The position numbers were made by a program, and so were the translations under genes. Positions 11,193-23,615 of a DNA stretch of 64,000 nt are shown one piece after another. The DNA comes from Bathynomus jamesi (Eukaryota; Arthropoda; Malacostraca; Isopoda; Cirolanidae), in assembly GCA_023014485.1 (NCBI GenBank), contig JAJOZX010002586.1, positions 422,501 to 486,500 of the forward strand, in the 5' to 3' direction. The notes under the pieces were generated by a model, which did not search any database, was not told the DNA's origin, and worked only from the letters and a program-made list of their open reading frames with translations. Position 1 is the stretch's first letter, and every line of letters begins with the position of its first letter.

Positions 11193-11978
11193 CAGTGTGT
11201 CCGTAAAGTCATGGTGGGATTTTAAATAGCTATATTATTGCAACGAAACATGATAATGAGATGAAACAATGCCAAATTTAAGAACAACTCTCAAAGTTGT
11301 ATCTTGTAGTTAGTCTAGGCTAAGCTTAACCTTTATCTCGTAGTTAGTCTAGGCTGTCCACATGCCTATGTTGAACATGAGCGTAATAGCCCGAAAGTTA
11401 ATGTGTGGTGTGCTCTAGCACGAGATCGAGTGATTGGCCCATTTTTCTTCGCGGAACCCACTGTGACGTCACACAACTACCTCGCTATGTTGGAACATTT
11501 TGCAGTACCCCAATTTATTGACAATAATGTCATCTTTCAGCAAGATGGTGCTCCTCTGCACTATGCCAACGTTGTTCGAGAATTCCTTAATGAAAAATTT
11601 TCACAGAGATGGATAGGAAGAGGAGGATGGAAGCCATGGCCTCCACGCTCTCCGGACCTGACACCTTTGGACTTTTATTTGTGGGGCTACGTCAAGCAAA
11701 GCGTGTACAGTGTACCCATTAGGGATATTCATCACTTGCACGAGCGAATCACGGAAGCTATCGCATCCGTCACTCCTGATGTTCTTCGGCGTGTGTGGCT
11801 GGAATTGAATCACCGCCTAGATGTCTGCAGGGCTACCAGAGGAGCCCATATCGAACTACGTTAAATAAAGTTATTCTTTTAGAGTTGTTCTTCAATTTGC
11901 CTTTTTTCATCTCATTATCATGTTTCGTTGCAATAATATAGCTATTTAAAATCCCACCATGACTTTACGGACACACTG
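11193..11978 (+). mobile_element. DD41D mariner, internally deleted (M1)
   Basis: 786 bp bounded by TA (11191-11192 and 11979-11980). Terminal inverted repeats of about 80 bp begin CAGTGTGTCCGTAAAGTCAT and are nearly perfect. Only the C-terminal transposase half remains. Excision plus one TA reconnects the E2 frame around LRHLFERYDG, so it inserted into a then-continuous E2 gene. Confidence 0.93.
11403..11864 (+). pseudogene. Mariner transposase, C-terminal half
   Basis: 153 codons starting mid-domain. IFQQDGAPLHYA holds the second catalytic Asp and RSPDLTPLDFYLWG the third. The gap between QDG and PLD aspartates is 41 residues, hence DD41D. The C-terminus (TRGAHIELR) is natural. The helix-turn-helix domains and first Asp (DEATF motif) are missing, matching the shortened element. 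Confidence 0.9.
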
Positions 11979-13309
11979 TATTTGAGCGATACGACGGGAA
12001 AACAACTGGGCCAAGATCATTCAGTGGATCTATTGGTAATGCTCTTAAGACTTGCCATGAGATGCCTGTGGTAAAGTTCGCCCCAATTACGGATGGGGCC
12101 AATAGCATCCCAGTTCTCACAGATGAGCTCATAGAAGATTTAAGTAATGATCACCAATACATGTTCAGAATAATTGGGGCCATAAGAGAAGGATATGTTG
12201 ACGGAAGCCTAGAGAAACTCAAGCCTGGTCCCCTTAACAACTCTAGATGGTTAACTCTAGCTAACAGACTATGTCGTTATTATGTCTCCCAAAAGAATCC
12301 CTCCAGAGAGTTACGTTGCCGTTCTGTTCATAGTAACAAACTATGGTCCTAACTTGTTCAATATAAAATTTAAACCGTATCTGCCTGATGGACACAAACA
12401 TACCTTTCATGCGATAATAACGTTCAACCTGTTACCCCAAGATATACAAAAAGTTGTCCAACCTTATATATCATGGAATGCCTATTTTGCTCACTCAGAA
12501 AATATTCTTCTATCAATGCTGTCAAATAGTGAGCAAAAGCTGCGCAAAGTTGCAATCGATCGAATAATACAGACAAGAAAGTGTAGGGAAGTCAATACAA
12601 GGAAAATCAGAGAATTTAGAGTACCAGAATTGAATTTCAAAGCATCACATTGGACAGACATCATCTTCTGGGATAGGATTGATATCAGTGAACCACCTCT
12701 CACTTCTAAATTGTGTGATGAAGAATTGATTGAATACGAAACAAAATGTTTCAAAGTTGAGCAATACCCCATTCACACAAAGAACGTCGAAAGAGCCGTG
12801 AAGTTGGTTACAGATGCATCAGCATCAGTAATATCACAGGAATCAAGAGGCGGATTTATTAGGTCAAGAATAAAAAGTCGCTCTCTGCTTCCCTCACTTG
12901 AAACCAAAAAGGATCTGATGCCTCTCCTGAAAAAATAATAATATTTGAGATGAGCGGGTTTTATATCGCATTCAAATGTAATTGATTTATGGCATCCAAC
13001 CAAGTGAGACCAGATACAATTTTATTTCAATACAATGTATGCACACTGGTGTTTTTTAAGTATAGTTTTGTATTATACAGCATTTTTCTTCAATTATTTT
13101 TTTTGATAGAACACTTAGTTTTTATGTTATGAGCATATTTTTATTTATGGACAACCAGCTGATGGCCATTTTGCTTTTATGTAAAAATGCGAGAGATGGT
13201 TTGAGTTACAAATATTAAATGACTGAATACATCATTTTTATGTTCTAATACACCAAAAAACAAGTGAGGCAAATAATTTTGAAATAAAAAGTGTTTCACT
13301 CGCCCTAAT

Positions 13310-16090
13310 GTACAGATACCGAATACCATCAAAATACAAAGTAATAAATTACTCAAATCCACAGTTACACAATCTGGGGTCTCTCACTAATGTCATCTTA
13401 GGAGGAGACTTCAACGCTAAAGACACTAGTTGGTACCTGCACAACCAAAGCAACACCAGAGGCGCCAACATAGCCATACAACTAAACAGCCTCTTCATTC
13501 TTAACAATACAGAAGAACATACACACATACCACATCAAGCGGAATACTCAAACTCCTCCCCAGACATAACGTTCTGTTCCCCCTCACTAGCAACACATAC
13601 ACACTGGAGAACAGAAAAACAACTGTCACCAGACCACCTGCCCATCTTCATTACAACACGTTCTACACTCTGCCCCAACAGCCTTAGGCACACTTACAGA
13701 AATTACAAGAAAGCTGACTGGGAACAGTTCAAAATACAGACTGAGGAACAATTCACCACATTAAACAGCACACCCATCATAAACATCAATACAACACTCA
13801 AGACATTTAATCAGATCATCAATAATGTAAACAAATACATATCCAAGGGCAACATTAGGAAATACAACCCAAATTACACTAGAGAAATAGCTCACCTCAT
13901 AAGGCAACGTAACAACCTCAAATATAACACACAAACACCACACACAGAAGCCATAAAACAGCAGATACAACAGCCCAACACAGAAATAAACAACAAACTT
14001 AAAGAAAAACAAACAGAAACATTTAGGGAATTCATAACAACACTAAACTACTCCACAGATACATCCAGGCTATACAAGACTATAAACAGCATTACCCATT
14101 CTAACAACGGTATTCACACCTCACACGCGGCTATTTGTCGCAGCCAAAATAATAACCCAACATATACACAACAAGCTAACATTCTAGTTAATCACAAGGC
14201 AAACTCACTTAAACAGAGACAACAACCAGAAACACGCAGACAGACAAACAGCCAGACACAAGAAAACCTACAGACTTGAAACGACCATTACATCCTTCAA
14301 TACAGACCAGACCGCCGAGATCATCACAAACATTAAGAATTCGAAGGCTACTGGACCAGACAACATATCTAACATACACCTTAAACACTTGGGCCCACAG
14401 GGAATATTAGCTCTCACAAATATCAGCACATATCCAACACTGTATTATTCCTGACATGTGGAATCAAGGTAAAATTATTACACTACTCAAACCAAACAAA
14501 AATCCAACAGAACCAGCTTCATATAGACCCATTACTTTACTATGCACACCTTCCAAAGTAACAGAAAGACTAATCTTACAAGTCACCAACCCACACATAC
14601 CACTATCGCCTACTCAACATGGATTCAGACCTCACCACTCAACCACGACATTACTCACTAACTTCACGCAGCACAACGTACACTATTAGCAACAATAGAC
14701 ATTAGTAAAGCATTTGATGCTATCCCACGCTTCCTCTCATAAACAAAATACTCAACGTAAACATGCACAATAACACCAAAAGGTGGCTGAGTAACTATCT
14801 ATCAGGAAGATACTCACATGTCACATTTAATGGCAAGTCATCCAAAAACAAGCTTTTCCAAACGGGGTCCCTCAAGGCTCTGTTCTCTCACCAACACTCT
14901 TCAACTTATACATGCATGACATTCCAACACCCATAGATAACAAGCTTACCTTATCATCATATGCAGATAACATCACTCAAACAGCCACCCACAACAACAT
15001 CGACACCGTTGCAAATAACCTACAAACATACATAAACAGTATACAAGACTGGCTCACACACAATAGACTCAAAGTAGCGCCCACAAAATCAACCATCACC
15101 TTGCTTACAAGCAACACAAAAGAACCCCAGATAACTCCACAGCTTACACTAAACACCAACATTCCATACACTCACAGGACCAAAATACTTGGGGGTCACA
15201 TAAAACACATCATTATTTTTTGCAAACCACATTCAGGACATTAAAAACAAATGTACGTCAAGACTTAACACGCTTAGGGTACTAACAGGCACAAACTTTG
15301 GACACCAGCCCGAAACAACATCACTCATATACAAACAATATATTCGCTCAGTTATGGATTATGCTAGCCAATGCTGGGCACCCATTATCTCAAACACATA
15401 CATAAACACCTTACAGACAATACAAAACAACGCACTTCGTATCATTGCAGGATGTACTCAAACAACACCAACAGAACACCTTCACACAGAAACAAAAATC
15501 CTGAAAGTTAGGGAACATTTAGACATGAGGGGAACACAATTCATGGCAGCAGCGACAACTAACCCACAATACCCTTGCCACTACCTGTACAATCATGCAC
15601 CACACCTCGCACCATTAAGGTAACACCAGAGACATTATAACCAAATACTCCATTCCATACCACGCCCCACAGACATCACACAGTACAGAAAACACATACA
15701 TACACACAACTAACCCACAAAGCACTGACACGACTCGTCCGAATGCAGTCCTAGGTGCGAAGCCGCCACCCATTGACAGGTCAGAGACCAGCCTGAGCAG
15801 ATCGGATCGAGTTAACTTAGCGCGATTCCGATGTGGACATCACCCCAACTTACAGACATATAAACACAGACTAGACAACTCCACAGACGACACCTGCCAC
15901 CTGTGCCAGGACACACCACAAACAATTGAACACCTTATGACAGACTGTACCGCTCTAGCACAACAACGAACACAACACAACATCACTAGTGCGCTGAACC
16001 TCTGGTCCACTCCGAAGAGGGCGATCGGTTACCTGCGTGCCGTCGGCTTGCTGGATCAGGGTGGGCTGATCGGCTAACCAACAACAACAA
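13310..16090 (+). pseudogene. Non-LTR retrotransposon (I/R1/Jockey-like), broken
   Basis: Strongly A/C-rich coding strand. 13400-14279 holds the end of an apurinic endonuclease (GGDFNAKDTSW, SPDITFCS, SPDHLPI) and a linker. Reverse transcriptase follows in several frames: ATGPDNIS (14350), YRPITLL (14520), DISKAFDAI (14697), and SYADN at about 14958 where YADD is expected. The RNase-H-like region is not evident. The tail at 15810-16076 has CHLCQD..IEHLMTDC, the CCHC-type motif of this group. A short CAA run ends it (16079-16091). The 5' end is missing. Confidence 0.8.
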
Positions 16091-17026
16091 CTCAAATATT
16101 TTACTACTCGTATATAAGTTGTGAAAGTTTACTACTTACTTTAAGTTCACGAAACATTAGATTTTTAATGCGGCTTCTCAAATTTTTCCCGTCTGGTTTC
16201 GGATGTGAAGTCTTATACAGTAAACTAGTGATGGCTGTGTTTTGTAAATTATTTGTCCGATTCGCTTCCCTGGTTTCCACTAAGCGTGTATGAATTGTAG
16301 AAATGTGGACGGACTTGGTTAATCTGTAGGTAAACATAGTTTCACCCTTTTTCATCTAAATTACAGGCTAATGATTAGGGCATGGTTAATTAACAATTTT
16401 TAGGAAAAAGTGATGAATGATGAAATTTTCTAATTAATCAATGATTAACTGATAAAAAAAATATTAAAAATTAAATACTTCTAAAAAGAGTCTGAAAAGA
16501 GTAAGAAATAGCTTTATTGTTTCTGTTTCGTGAGATAAGACCGAAGAAAACATTTTGCTCAAACATTTAGTTTGCTTTAGTTCAAGAAATCAGGTATGGG
16601 CGGATTAGACAGTTTATATATGCAAAAAGGTGTCAAATTCAAATGGTATATTACAAAATTTAAGGTAAAATGCTGCTGAAATTATGGGGAAAATTAATGA
16701 TTTCACATCATTTTCTAAAAATATTTTTTTATTAATTAATGACCCTCGGCCTTATCAAATATACAATAATTACTTCCTAATAAAAACATACTAGAAAGCA
16801 GGACGACCTGTGGAGATGAGAGGAAAAGGAAAATTTACAATTTATAGCTTGCAGATGCCCATGTAATTTGAAAAAATTTACTTTCGTTAAAAATAAATAA
16901 TTAAACAAATCAATAAATACACTATTTTTGTAACGAAGGTTTACTTATGAAAAATGTCTTATACGTCTCGCCATGGAAAAATAAATGTGCGAAGTGAATT
17001 CCAAAGTATGACGAAATTACATTGTA
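16091..17026. other. AT-rich DNA without recognised genes
   Basis: A minus-strand frame at 16104-16355 (83 codons, RSRIKNLMFRELKVSS) is the only open stretch and has no recognised domain. The rest is AT-rich with many stops on both strands. Confidence 0.5.
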
Positions 17027-17197
17027 CAGGGTGTTCGAAAAGTCCCGTCACCCCCTAAAATGTACAGTGCTTACAAGAAGTCCCACGCTTCTGTCTCGTC
17101 CCAAGATAGTCTGTTAGGTATAAAATGGCCGGTCCTTATGGCAGTGGAGGTGTGTTCGGATTGGTGCACATAACTGCTCTAACACAATCAATGACGT
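17027..17197 (-). mobile_element. Mariner terminal repeat joined to dispersed repeat X
   Basis: 17027 starts CAGGGTGTTCGAAAAGTCCC after a TA, a mariner-type terminus. From 17059 to 17197 runs a segment (TGTACAGTGCTTACAAGAAG ... ATCAATGACGT) present inverted at 23616-23753 with about ten differences. In the second copy the segment lies upstream of a mariner N-terminal coding region. X may be mariner untranslated sequence or an unrelated repeat. Confidence 0.6.
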
Positions 17198-17352
17198 ACA
17201 TTATTACGTCACTTCTGCTACATTTTAGTGTTTAAAATACAAATGATTAAGAAGCAGAATGGAGCAAGTTTCGGGATGTTGGGTTGGTTATGGAGCAATC
17301 CTAGTCATCATAATATTAGCTGGGCATTACATTATACCGTCTCACTATATAC

Positions 17353-18939
17353 TAGGGCCGGTCATACTATGCATTTTTTTTAAATCAATGGAAAGGGGTG
17401 TTCAAATGACATATTTTGGTGTATAGAACACAATTCTGAAGAAAATATTTAATTCTGATAACCCTAACCTACATCATTTTGCAGTTGATTATTATTAAAT
17501 TGTTGATTATTTTACTATTGTAGTTACCCCAGAATATGTCTTCTCACGTTTTCTATCATGGCTGCTCACGTTATCTCTCATAGAGCATTGTTCTAACTAA
17601 TTCATATAAACACATATAATGTAATTCATATAATAATAATAATATTTAAATACTCAAATAAAAAGGTGTGCCATTCCACTTAATTGTAATTATCATATAG
17701 TTTGGTATATGAAATATTTTGACGGTTTTCTGGCGCGCACAAGGCCATTTTCTGAGCCACCTTTCTCAGAGGCTAGAATGTAACATTTCAGAACATTCTA
17801 AAACGTTTTGTGAAATATTTGAAGTGACTCATGATTTATGAAGCTATTTTACCACCTCGGCTTGCAGTGAGGGGATAGATTTAGTGATTATCTACTGATA
17901 TTTTTTTTGTTACTTTTCACATGTGAGTATTATTCTGTTATATTTTAGAAAAAGCTATTTCTACGCATATTATAGTGATACATTGAGCAAAATTTAATTA
18001 ACAACTTTGATTTGAGCTAAAATTAGGTGGTTCATTTTTAGTACAACTGAGCAGTATGAGGCCTATTTCAATGTTCTAAAGAATATTTTTAGGATGTGTT
18101 TCTTTAGTTTTTTTAGAGTACATGAACAAATTATTTGCATTACAGACAACAGATAAATTAGCATTTTATAACATTTTGAAACCAAAAAAGCATAATGTGT
18201 TTAGCATTTGCAGATAAATTTGTTCTTGCCCATTTCAGCTCTTTTTTTAACCAAGAATTTTGCGCTGAAAAGAGTTAATACCTGTCTGTAGTGGATCTCT
18301 GTTAGGAGCAGAAGGACACCTGACATCAATTGTGATGCTTCCAGCATCGGTGACTTGATCAGCTGGTCAGGAGGTGTGTCAGAGCCATCTCTCACCTGTT
18401 CTCTAAGCACCTCAGAGGTGAAAAACTTCATCAACACCCCCATGGAGGTGCGCAACTGGCCTTGCCACACACAAAGCATTGAGAGGGTTGTTAAAATGGT
18501 GACTGAGGCTTTTGCTAAGTACTTCTCACAGGAAAAGAGGGATGGAGGGATCAGGGCTCAGGAGACCAGCAGGAAGCTGATGTCCAAGTCTGAGTCAAAG
18601 CAGGATTTGTGCAACCTGGCAAAGTTCAAGATGTCAGGAGAATGATCTTTGTAATTATATCCAGTGATATACATGCAGTTCACCTATTAATAAATATATG
18701 TAAAGTTGATTTGGCCTTGTCAATATAAATGATTTACCTTATATCTTTTAATATATTATAAAGGGGTTCAAAAGGGTAAAATTGGCAATTTAGGAATTCA
18801 AAATGATGTAGGTTAGAGTTATCCTATCCAAAAAATAAGCTCATATTTGAATTCCCCATGTAAAAACACATAATTTAGACACCCCTGATGGTAGGATTTC
18901 CTTCAGATTCATGTTGTCACCTGAGTACGACCCGCCCTA
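17353..18939 (+). mobile_element. E3: TAGGGC-ended relative of E1/E2
   Basis: Left end TAGGGCCGGTCATACT at 17353; the right end read inward is TAGGGCGGGTCGTACTC. Inside both ends lies ATAAC(C/T)CTAACCTACATCATTTTG. Flanks are TA-rich (CTATATAC / CGTATATA), so an 8-bp duplication is possible but not clean. It carries only a C-terminal transposase remnant, so it is non-autonomous. Confidence 0.75.
18355..18645 (+). pseudogene. E3 transposase C-terminal remnant
   Basis: About 96 codons. HTQSIERVVKMVTEAFAKYF aligns with E2's HTKNVERAVKLVTDASASVI and E1's NDVAERGVQLIQDYANTV. It is followed by a basic RAQETSRKLM segment and a lysine/serine stretch, again as in E2. Upstream coding sequence is gone. 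This shared tail is the best single marker that E1, E2 and E3 belong together. Confidence 0.75.
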
Positions 18940-19350
18940 CGTATATACTGTAGACTCTAAAGCAAGGCTGGTGGGCCGTGAATCAGAGAAATTTGCATTT
19001 GATTTGTTCATCGTAATTATTACGTAATATAGTATACTGTATATAGTAGTATATAAGTGTTTATTGGTAGCATATCATATGACAATTCCCATAAACATGT
19101 GATGACCTCGATGTTGCCATTTTTTATTTTTTTCCTGAAACTATTACCTTCTCATAGTTTGTTTCAACAATGCATATATTATCATCTCCATGAGTGTAGA
19201 CATTGCAAGAAAAGATTCTAACTGAGGATAAGTAAAGTTCTTTCATGGTCACAATATGTACTTTTATAGATGTCAAACATAAAAATATAATAAAATTCTA
19301 TATTAACATAAAGTATATATTCGATACACATTTACGTCATGGCTTTAACA
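18940..19350. other. No recognised feature
   Basis: AT-rich intergenic DNA. The downstream side probably contains the unresolved left end of the Tc1-like element, but I could not find a matching inverted terminus. Confidence 0.4.
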
Positions 19351-20381
19351 TCAGTACTTCGTATAGCTTCGTCCAGCATCAATAATTTCTTGCAATCGTT
19401 GCGGCATAGAAGAGTCCAGATTGTAGGGAATGTTTGGTGTTCGGCGTAAGCTCTCCCAACTATTCCTCGTGTGAGCTAAAAGTGCTTCAAATGTTCTTTC
19501 ATTGCGTTGCTCCCATTCGTTAATCATTATTGCCCAAAGGTTTTCAGGCGGATTCATATCAGGAGAACGTGGTGGCAGAATTAGATTAATAATCTCTGGG
19601 TGATCTTCGTACCACGCTCTCACAACGTTACTCCTATGAATGGGACTGTTATCTTCCATTAAGTAAATGGTTCCGGCGCTGGAACCAGATACGCACGAAC
19701 ACTGGGTAGCAGCACCTCTTCCAGTATCTGGCAATATTGCTGTCCAGTAAAGCGTCCATCTACTTGAGTCAATTCTCCGACACCATAGCCAGACATCCAG
19801 CCCCACACACCGAGATTGATGTGACCACTACGTTTGCTCGGGAAAACATTTCCTTCTTCATAGCGTTTCCCGCGCTGCCTCCAACAATGCAGGGAACCAT
19901 GACTATCTGTTGAAAATGTTTTTTCGTCACAGTACACAACTTTTCTCCAGAATTCTTCCTCCTGCGGCAAGTATTGCAAGGCAAATCCCATCCGCGCCTT
20001 TTTATGCTCAATCGTCAATGCAGGTTTTATAGCTGGACGGCGAGAAAAATACCCTGCCTCGTGAAGTCTGTTGTTCACTGTATTTGCGCTACAACGAAGG
20101 TTCAGGTGTCTGTAAATATGCGCTGGAACAAACGGATGCTCTCTGGCATGATTAACAATCGCAGCATCTTCCTCTTGAGATGTTGAACGCGGAGGACCAG
20201 ACCTCGGCAAAGTAGCGATTGAGTTTTCTGCTTCATACCGATGAATCCACCTTTCCACAGTGCTTCGATGAACGTCTAGTCGTCTTGATATTTCTCTTAT
20301 TGGCACACCATATTCATGCAATGTCACTATTGCTCCCCGCATTGCCTGGGTCGTCTCGTGGTGCACAGACGGCCTTTCCAT
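19351..20381 (-). pseudogene. Tc1-like transposase, DD35E, one frameshift
   Basis: Starts MERPSVHHETTQAM at 20381. Residues 1-120 are the paired helix-turn-helix DNA-binding domains (IREISRRLDVHRSTVERW and a second unit). The first catalytic Asp is in YCDEKTF. A frame change at about 19680 separates LVPAPEP from IYLMEDNSPIH (second Asp). The third acid is in SPDMNPPENLW, with 35 residues between Asp and Glu. The C-terminus ends SYTKY. Apart from the shift it is full length (~340 aa). Terminal inverted repeats were not located. Confidence 0.88.
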
Positions 20382-21798
20382 CTTTGTGTAAATGGCTTAT
20401 GTGAAGCGTGCTGGGACGATAAAGGAAATGAGGATACCATGCACCCCTTCTGAAATTGATTTCGGTTGTGAAGGATACCAACCCTTCGAATGGTAATAAT
20501 AATCAGCCAATTTCCTATTTTGTTGAACATATGCATAAAAAATTCGTCTTAAAAGCCAAGGATCCAAAGATTGTCAGCAATAGTTTATATCCCAACTGAA
20601 TATAGTCAGCCATCAACAGTATAATCATATTTTATTTCCATAACTACTCATGACTACTCTGTCATAGTAAATAACCTTATTATGACTTAGGTAGTAGTGG
20701 TAATTCTGAGTGGCGGCCTCTAGCCACATACGTTAAACCTATTAGTGCGTCTAAGACCAGACTCTTCTGTTTCTGTCAATTCATTGTTAGTTTAAGATAT
20801 TTTGCTCTTTGTCTTTCTAGGTCTAGGGCATTAAAATAAATATTTGAGTTTGTGTTTAGCATTTCCTCCTCCCTTCGTAATTCCCCACCCAACCTCGTTT
20901 CCTTCGACATAGCAACGCTTACCTCCATCCTCATTCCACTTCCTTCATTAAACCTATTATCGCTTTTACTGTCCCTTCCTTCGATCCTTCAATGCCAGCG
21001 TTCTTAAACGTAGCACATAAATTATATAATATGGAATCTAACACCTTAGATCTCTACGCATTCACTTAGATCTCTACGCATTCATGTTACTTGAAGACGC
21101 CTGTGTCTTAGGGGAATCTAAGTGTTGAGAGTGGGCTTGAGGGGTAGTCTATATATTATTACAGATGACCTTGAACGCTCCAACTATTTAAAAATTATTA
21201 TTTATTACGCACATCATATGGCATAATACACACATGAATTTAAGTATCTCTTACATTATAGGAATTGAATTGAATCCTACCAGAGTTAAAACGTCGCAAA
21301 ATATGATAGATTAGTTTGTATTAAGAGGTCACTAAGAGAAAAGGATTTGGAGTAGAGCGGAAGGCAGAGAGTATATTTTCCCGAGTTTCGGTTATTATTA
21401 ACGATGGATACATTGCCATGCGGTGTGATCAGAGAGAGAGGGGGGGGGGGAGGGAGAGAGAGAGAGACAGACAGACAGACAGAGAGAGACAGAGACAGAG
21501 AGAGACAGAGACAGAGAGAGACAGAGACAGAGAGACAGAGACAGAGAGAGACAGAGACAGAGAGAGACACAGAGAGAGAGACACAGAGCTTTTAAATCAC
21601 ACCTTTTAAATGGTTTGTGGTTAAGGGCTTCACGTATGTTATTTTAGTCCAGGGTAGTTTATGTGGAGGTGTTAACGTAACTTGCACTTGGGACTGTTAA
21701 TTGTAAGACAATTACCATAGCTGGGACTGAGACACGTTATCCCCTGCATACTCTATATATATCTATATACAGTATGTCTCTATATATAAATAGCGTGG
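20382..21798. other. Non-coding; GA/CAGA microsatellite
   Basis: 20382-20600 probably holds the 5' side of the Tc1-like element. 21040-21085 has the duplicated phrase TTAGATCTCTACGCATTCA. 21430-21590 is a (GAGACAGA)n microsatellite with a G-run. No gene is supported; frames crossing the GA tract are repeat translations. Confidence 0.6.
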
Positions 21799-22107
21799 CC
21801 GGTCGATCCGCCGACGGACGTTTTGCCGACAGACATTTTGCCGACGGACGTTTCGCCGAACGGACGATTCGCCGCCGACGGCTGTTTCGCCGAACGGACG
21901 ATTCGCCGAACGGAAGATTCGCCGAAAGGACTGTCATTAATATTTCTATGACAAAATACACACACATGTTATTAAAGGTTATTATTAAATGTTATTGAAT
22001 TATTTTGTTAAAATATTAAATTATGTTAAATTGACAGTTATAGACGCTTGACGTAAAAACAGATACCTTTTTTAAATAAATTTATATCGATAATACTATA
22101 TAAAATG

Positions 22108-22166
<59 letters not shown>

Positions 22167-22602
22167 CTTTCTCGGTGTATATTGTATAATTTAAAACTTT
22201 CGTTTTAGACCATGGAATTCACTTTGACGGTGTCCGGCGAATTTGTCTACAACAATTTGTCTACAGATACAATTTATCTACAATAATTTGTCTACAGATA
22301 CAATTTGTCTAGAGAAACTATTACTAATATTATTTAAAAAAAAAACAAATATAATTTAAATACGAAAATTAAAATTAATTGTTAACTTTTATAATTTAAG
22401 TCTTGCGTTTGTGCCTTTATAGTTTAAGCTATTCTGAAACGTTTGTTCGTTTGTTGCCTTTTTTAAATCTTAGTAACTTATGTCTTAGGTTTTCGCACTT
22501 AAAATTGCAGTCATCTTGGAACTTTTACATTGTTCACTGTTCAGTAACCCACAATGCCTCTTCAATTTATTGATTCAAAGAAAGGCCATAAAAAGTTAGG
22601 GG

Positions 22603-22919
22603 TCAATCCCAGAATAGGCACCTGATGTACCTCAATCCCAGATGAAGCACCTGCGTTCAACCTCAATCCCAGAATAGGCACCTTGCAAGGAATTAAATAA
22701 AAATAGCAAAACTAACCAAAAAAGCAGAAGATATAGCAAAAGATTAGGTTAGGTTAGGTTAGAGTTGATTTTTTCAAATATTGATAAAAACAATGAAATT
22801 ATATCTCTAAAAACTGTTTATATTTTTTCTCCTCAATCCCAGATTAAGCACCTGTGTTTTGCCTCAATCCCAGATTAAGCACCTAAAAATGATTTCAGGT
22901 GCCTATTCTGGGATTGATC
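22603..22919. mobile_element. Nested MITE with CAATCCCAGA repeats
   Basis: The left end TCAATCCCAGAATAGGCACC returns inverted at about 22897-22918. Inside, the phrase CTCAATCCCAGA(A/T)(T/G)AGCACCTG-like recurs four more times in direct orientation, so the ends carry subterminal tandem copies. A short GGTTAGGTTAGGTTAG run sits at about 22746. No coding sequence. Confidence 0.65.
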
Positions 22920-22936
22920 CAATGTTAGTACACCCT

Positions 22937-23024
22937 TGACGATTGGTTAGGTTAAGTCATGATATTTTCGTTAGTTTACTGTTAAAACATACGAAAATAT
23001 CACGACTTAACCTAACCAATCGTC
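22937..23024. repeat. Near-perfect hairpin with TTAGGTTAA arms
   Basis: GACGATTGGTTAGGTTAAGT at about 22937 pairs with ACTTAACCTAACCAATCGTC at about 23024. The arms continue through the ATATTTTCGT/ACGAAAATAT block, about 37 bp each. It sits at the inner edge of the right foldback arm and may be a very short MITE. Confidence 0.75.
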
Positions 23025-23258
23025 ATTTTTTTAAATAATATTAGTAATAGTTTCTCTAGACAAATTGTATCTGTAGACAAATTATTGTAGTTAAATTGTA
23101 TCTGTAGACTAATTGTTGTAGATAAATTGTTGTAGACAAATTGTTGTAGATGAATTGTATCTTTAGACAAATTGTTGTAGGCAAATTCGCTGGACACCGT
23201 CAAAGTGAATTCCATGGTCTAAAACGAAAGTTTTAAATTATACAATATACACCGAGAA

Positions 23259-23312
<54 letters not shown>

Positions 23313-23615
23313 ATTTTATATAGTATTATCGATATAAATTTATTTAAAAAAGGTATCTATGTTTTTACGTCAAGCGTCTATAACTGTCAATTTAACATAA
23401 TTTAATATTTTAACAAAATAATTCAATAACATTTAATAATAACCTTTAATAACATGTGTGTGTATTTTGTCATAGAAATATTAATGACAGTCCATTCGGC
23501 GAATCGTCCGTTCGGCGAATCGTCCGTTCGGCGAAACGTCCGTCGGCAAAATGTCCGTCGGCGAATCGACCGGGTACCATAAATAGATAGAGTGATCAAC
23601 ACAATGATAATGTGG

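Larger units (their letters stand above)
10378..12938 (+). pseudogene. E2 transposase-like protein, fullest copy of its family
   Basis: The start MAKSPLTRQLVKQHF at 10378 is followed by a one-base frame loss near 10478. The long block 10526-11173 carries EADRFGVSDRAASTIA, an RRERQKLRKAL basic stretch, ALYFDGR (Asp near codon 108) and IGCDSTNVNTG (Asp near codon 181). A premature stop and frame change lie near 11140. The mariner splits it. Coding resumes at 11981 (RYDGKTTGPRSF), shifts near 12290, and ends KNVERAVKLVTDASASVISQ (E/K-rich) then RSRIKSR to 12938. Spaced Asp, Asp and Glu blocks suggest an RNase-H-fold DDE enzyme with a hAT-like C-terminal Glu. That is inference, and no superfamily is assigned. 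Confidence 0.7.
9832..13307 (+). mobile_element. E2: TAGGGYG-ended DNA transposon
   Basis: Left end TAGGGTGGAGTGAAA at 9832; the right end at 13307 reads TAGGGCGAGTGAAA on the minus strand. TTGCCTCACT is also shared a little further in. The flanks ATATATAG (left) and ATGTACAG (right) agree at six of eight positions, both differences being transitions, consistent with an aged 8-bp duplication. It carries the transposase-like gene 10378-12938 and a mariner at 11193-11978. It abuts the LINE at 13310. Confidence 0.8.
21799..23573. mobile_element. Foldback element with ~540-bp arms
   Basis: Arms 21799-22340 and 23027-23573 are inverted copies of each other. From the tip inward each arm has 15-16-bp tandem units (GCCGACGGACGTTTC / GCCGAACGGACGATTC), an AT-rich stretch (GACAGTTATAGACGCTTGACG), a TA microsatellite, TCTCGGTGTATATTGTATAA, and units of TTGTCTACAGATACAA. 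The 687-bp middle is non-coding and contains two more inverted-repeat elements. The architecture resembles Foldback/Galileo elements; the family is not identified. No clear target-site duplication. Confidence 0.85.

Noticed and set aside
21430..21595. Open frames across the GA-rich tract
   Set aside because: Simple GAGACAGA microsatellite; frames are open only because the repeat lacks stops.
21799..23573. CRISPR-like or satellite array
   Set aside because: The short units occur in mirrored order within two inverted arms, with no regular spacers; a foldback element explains them.
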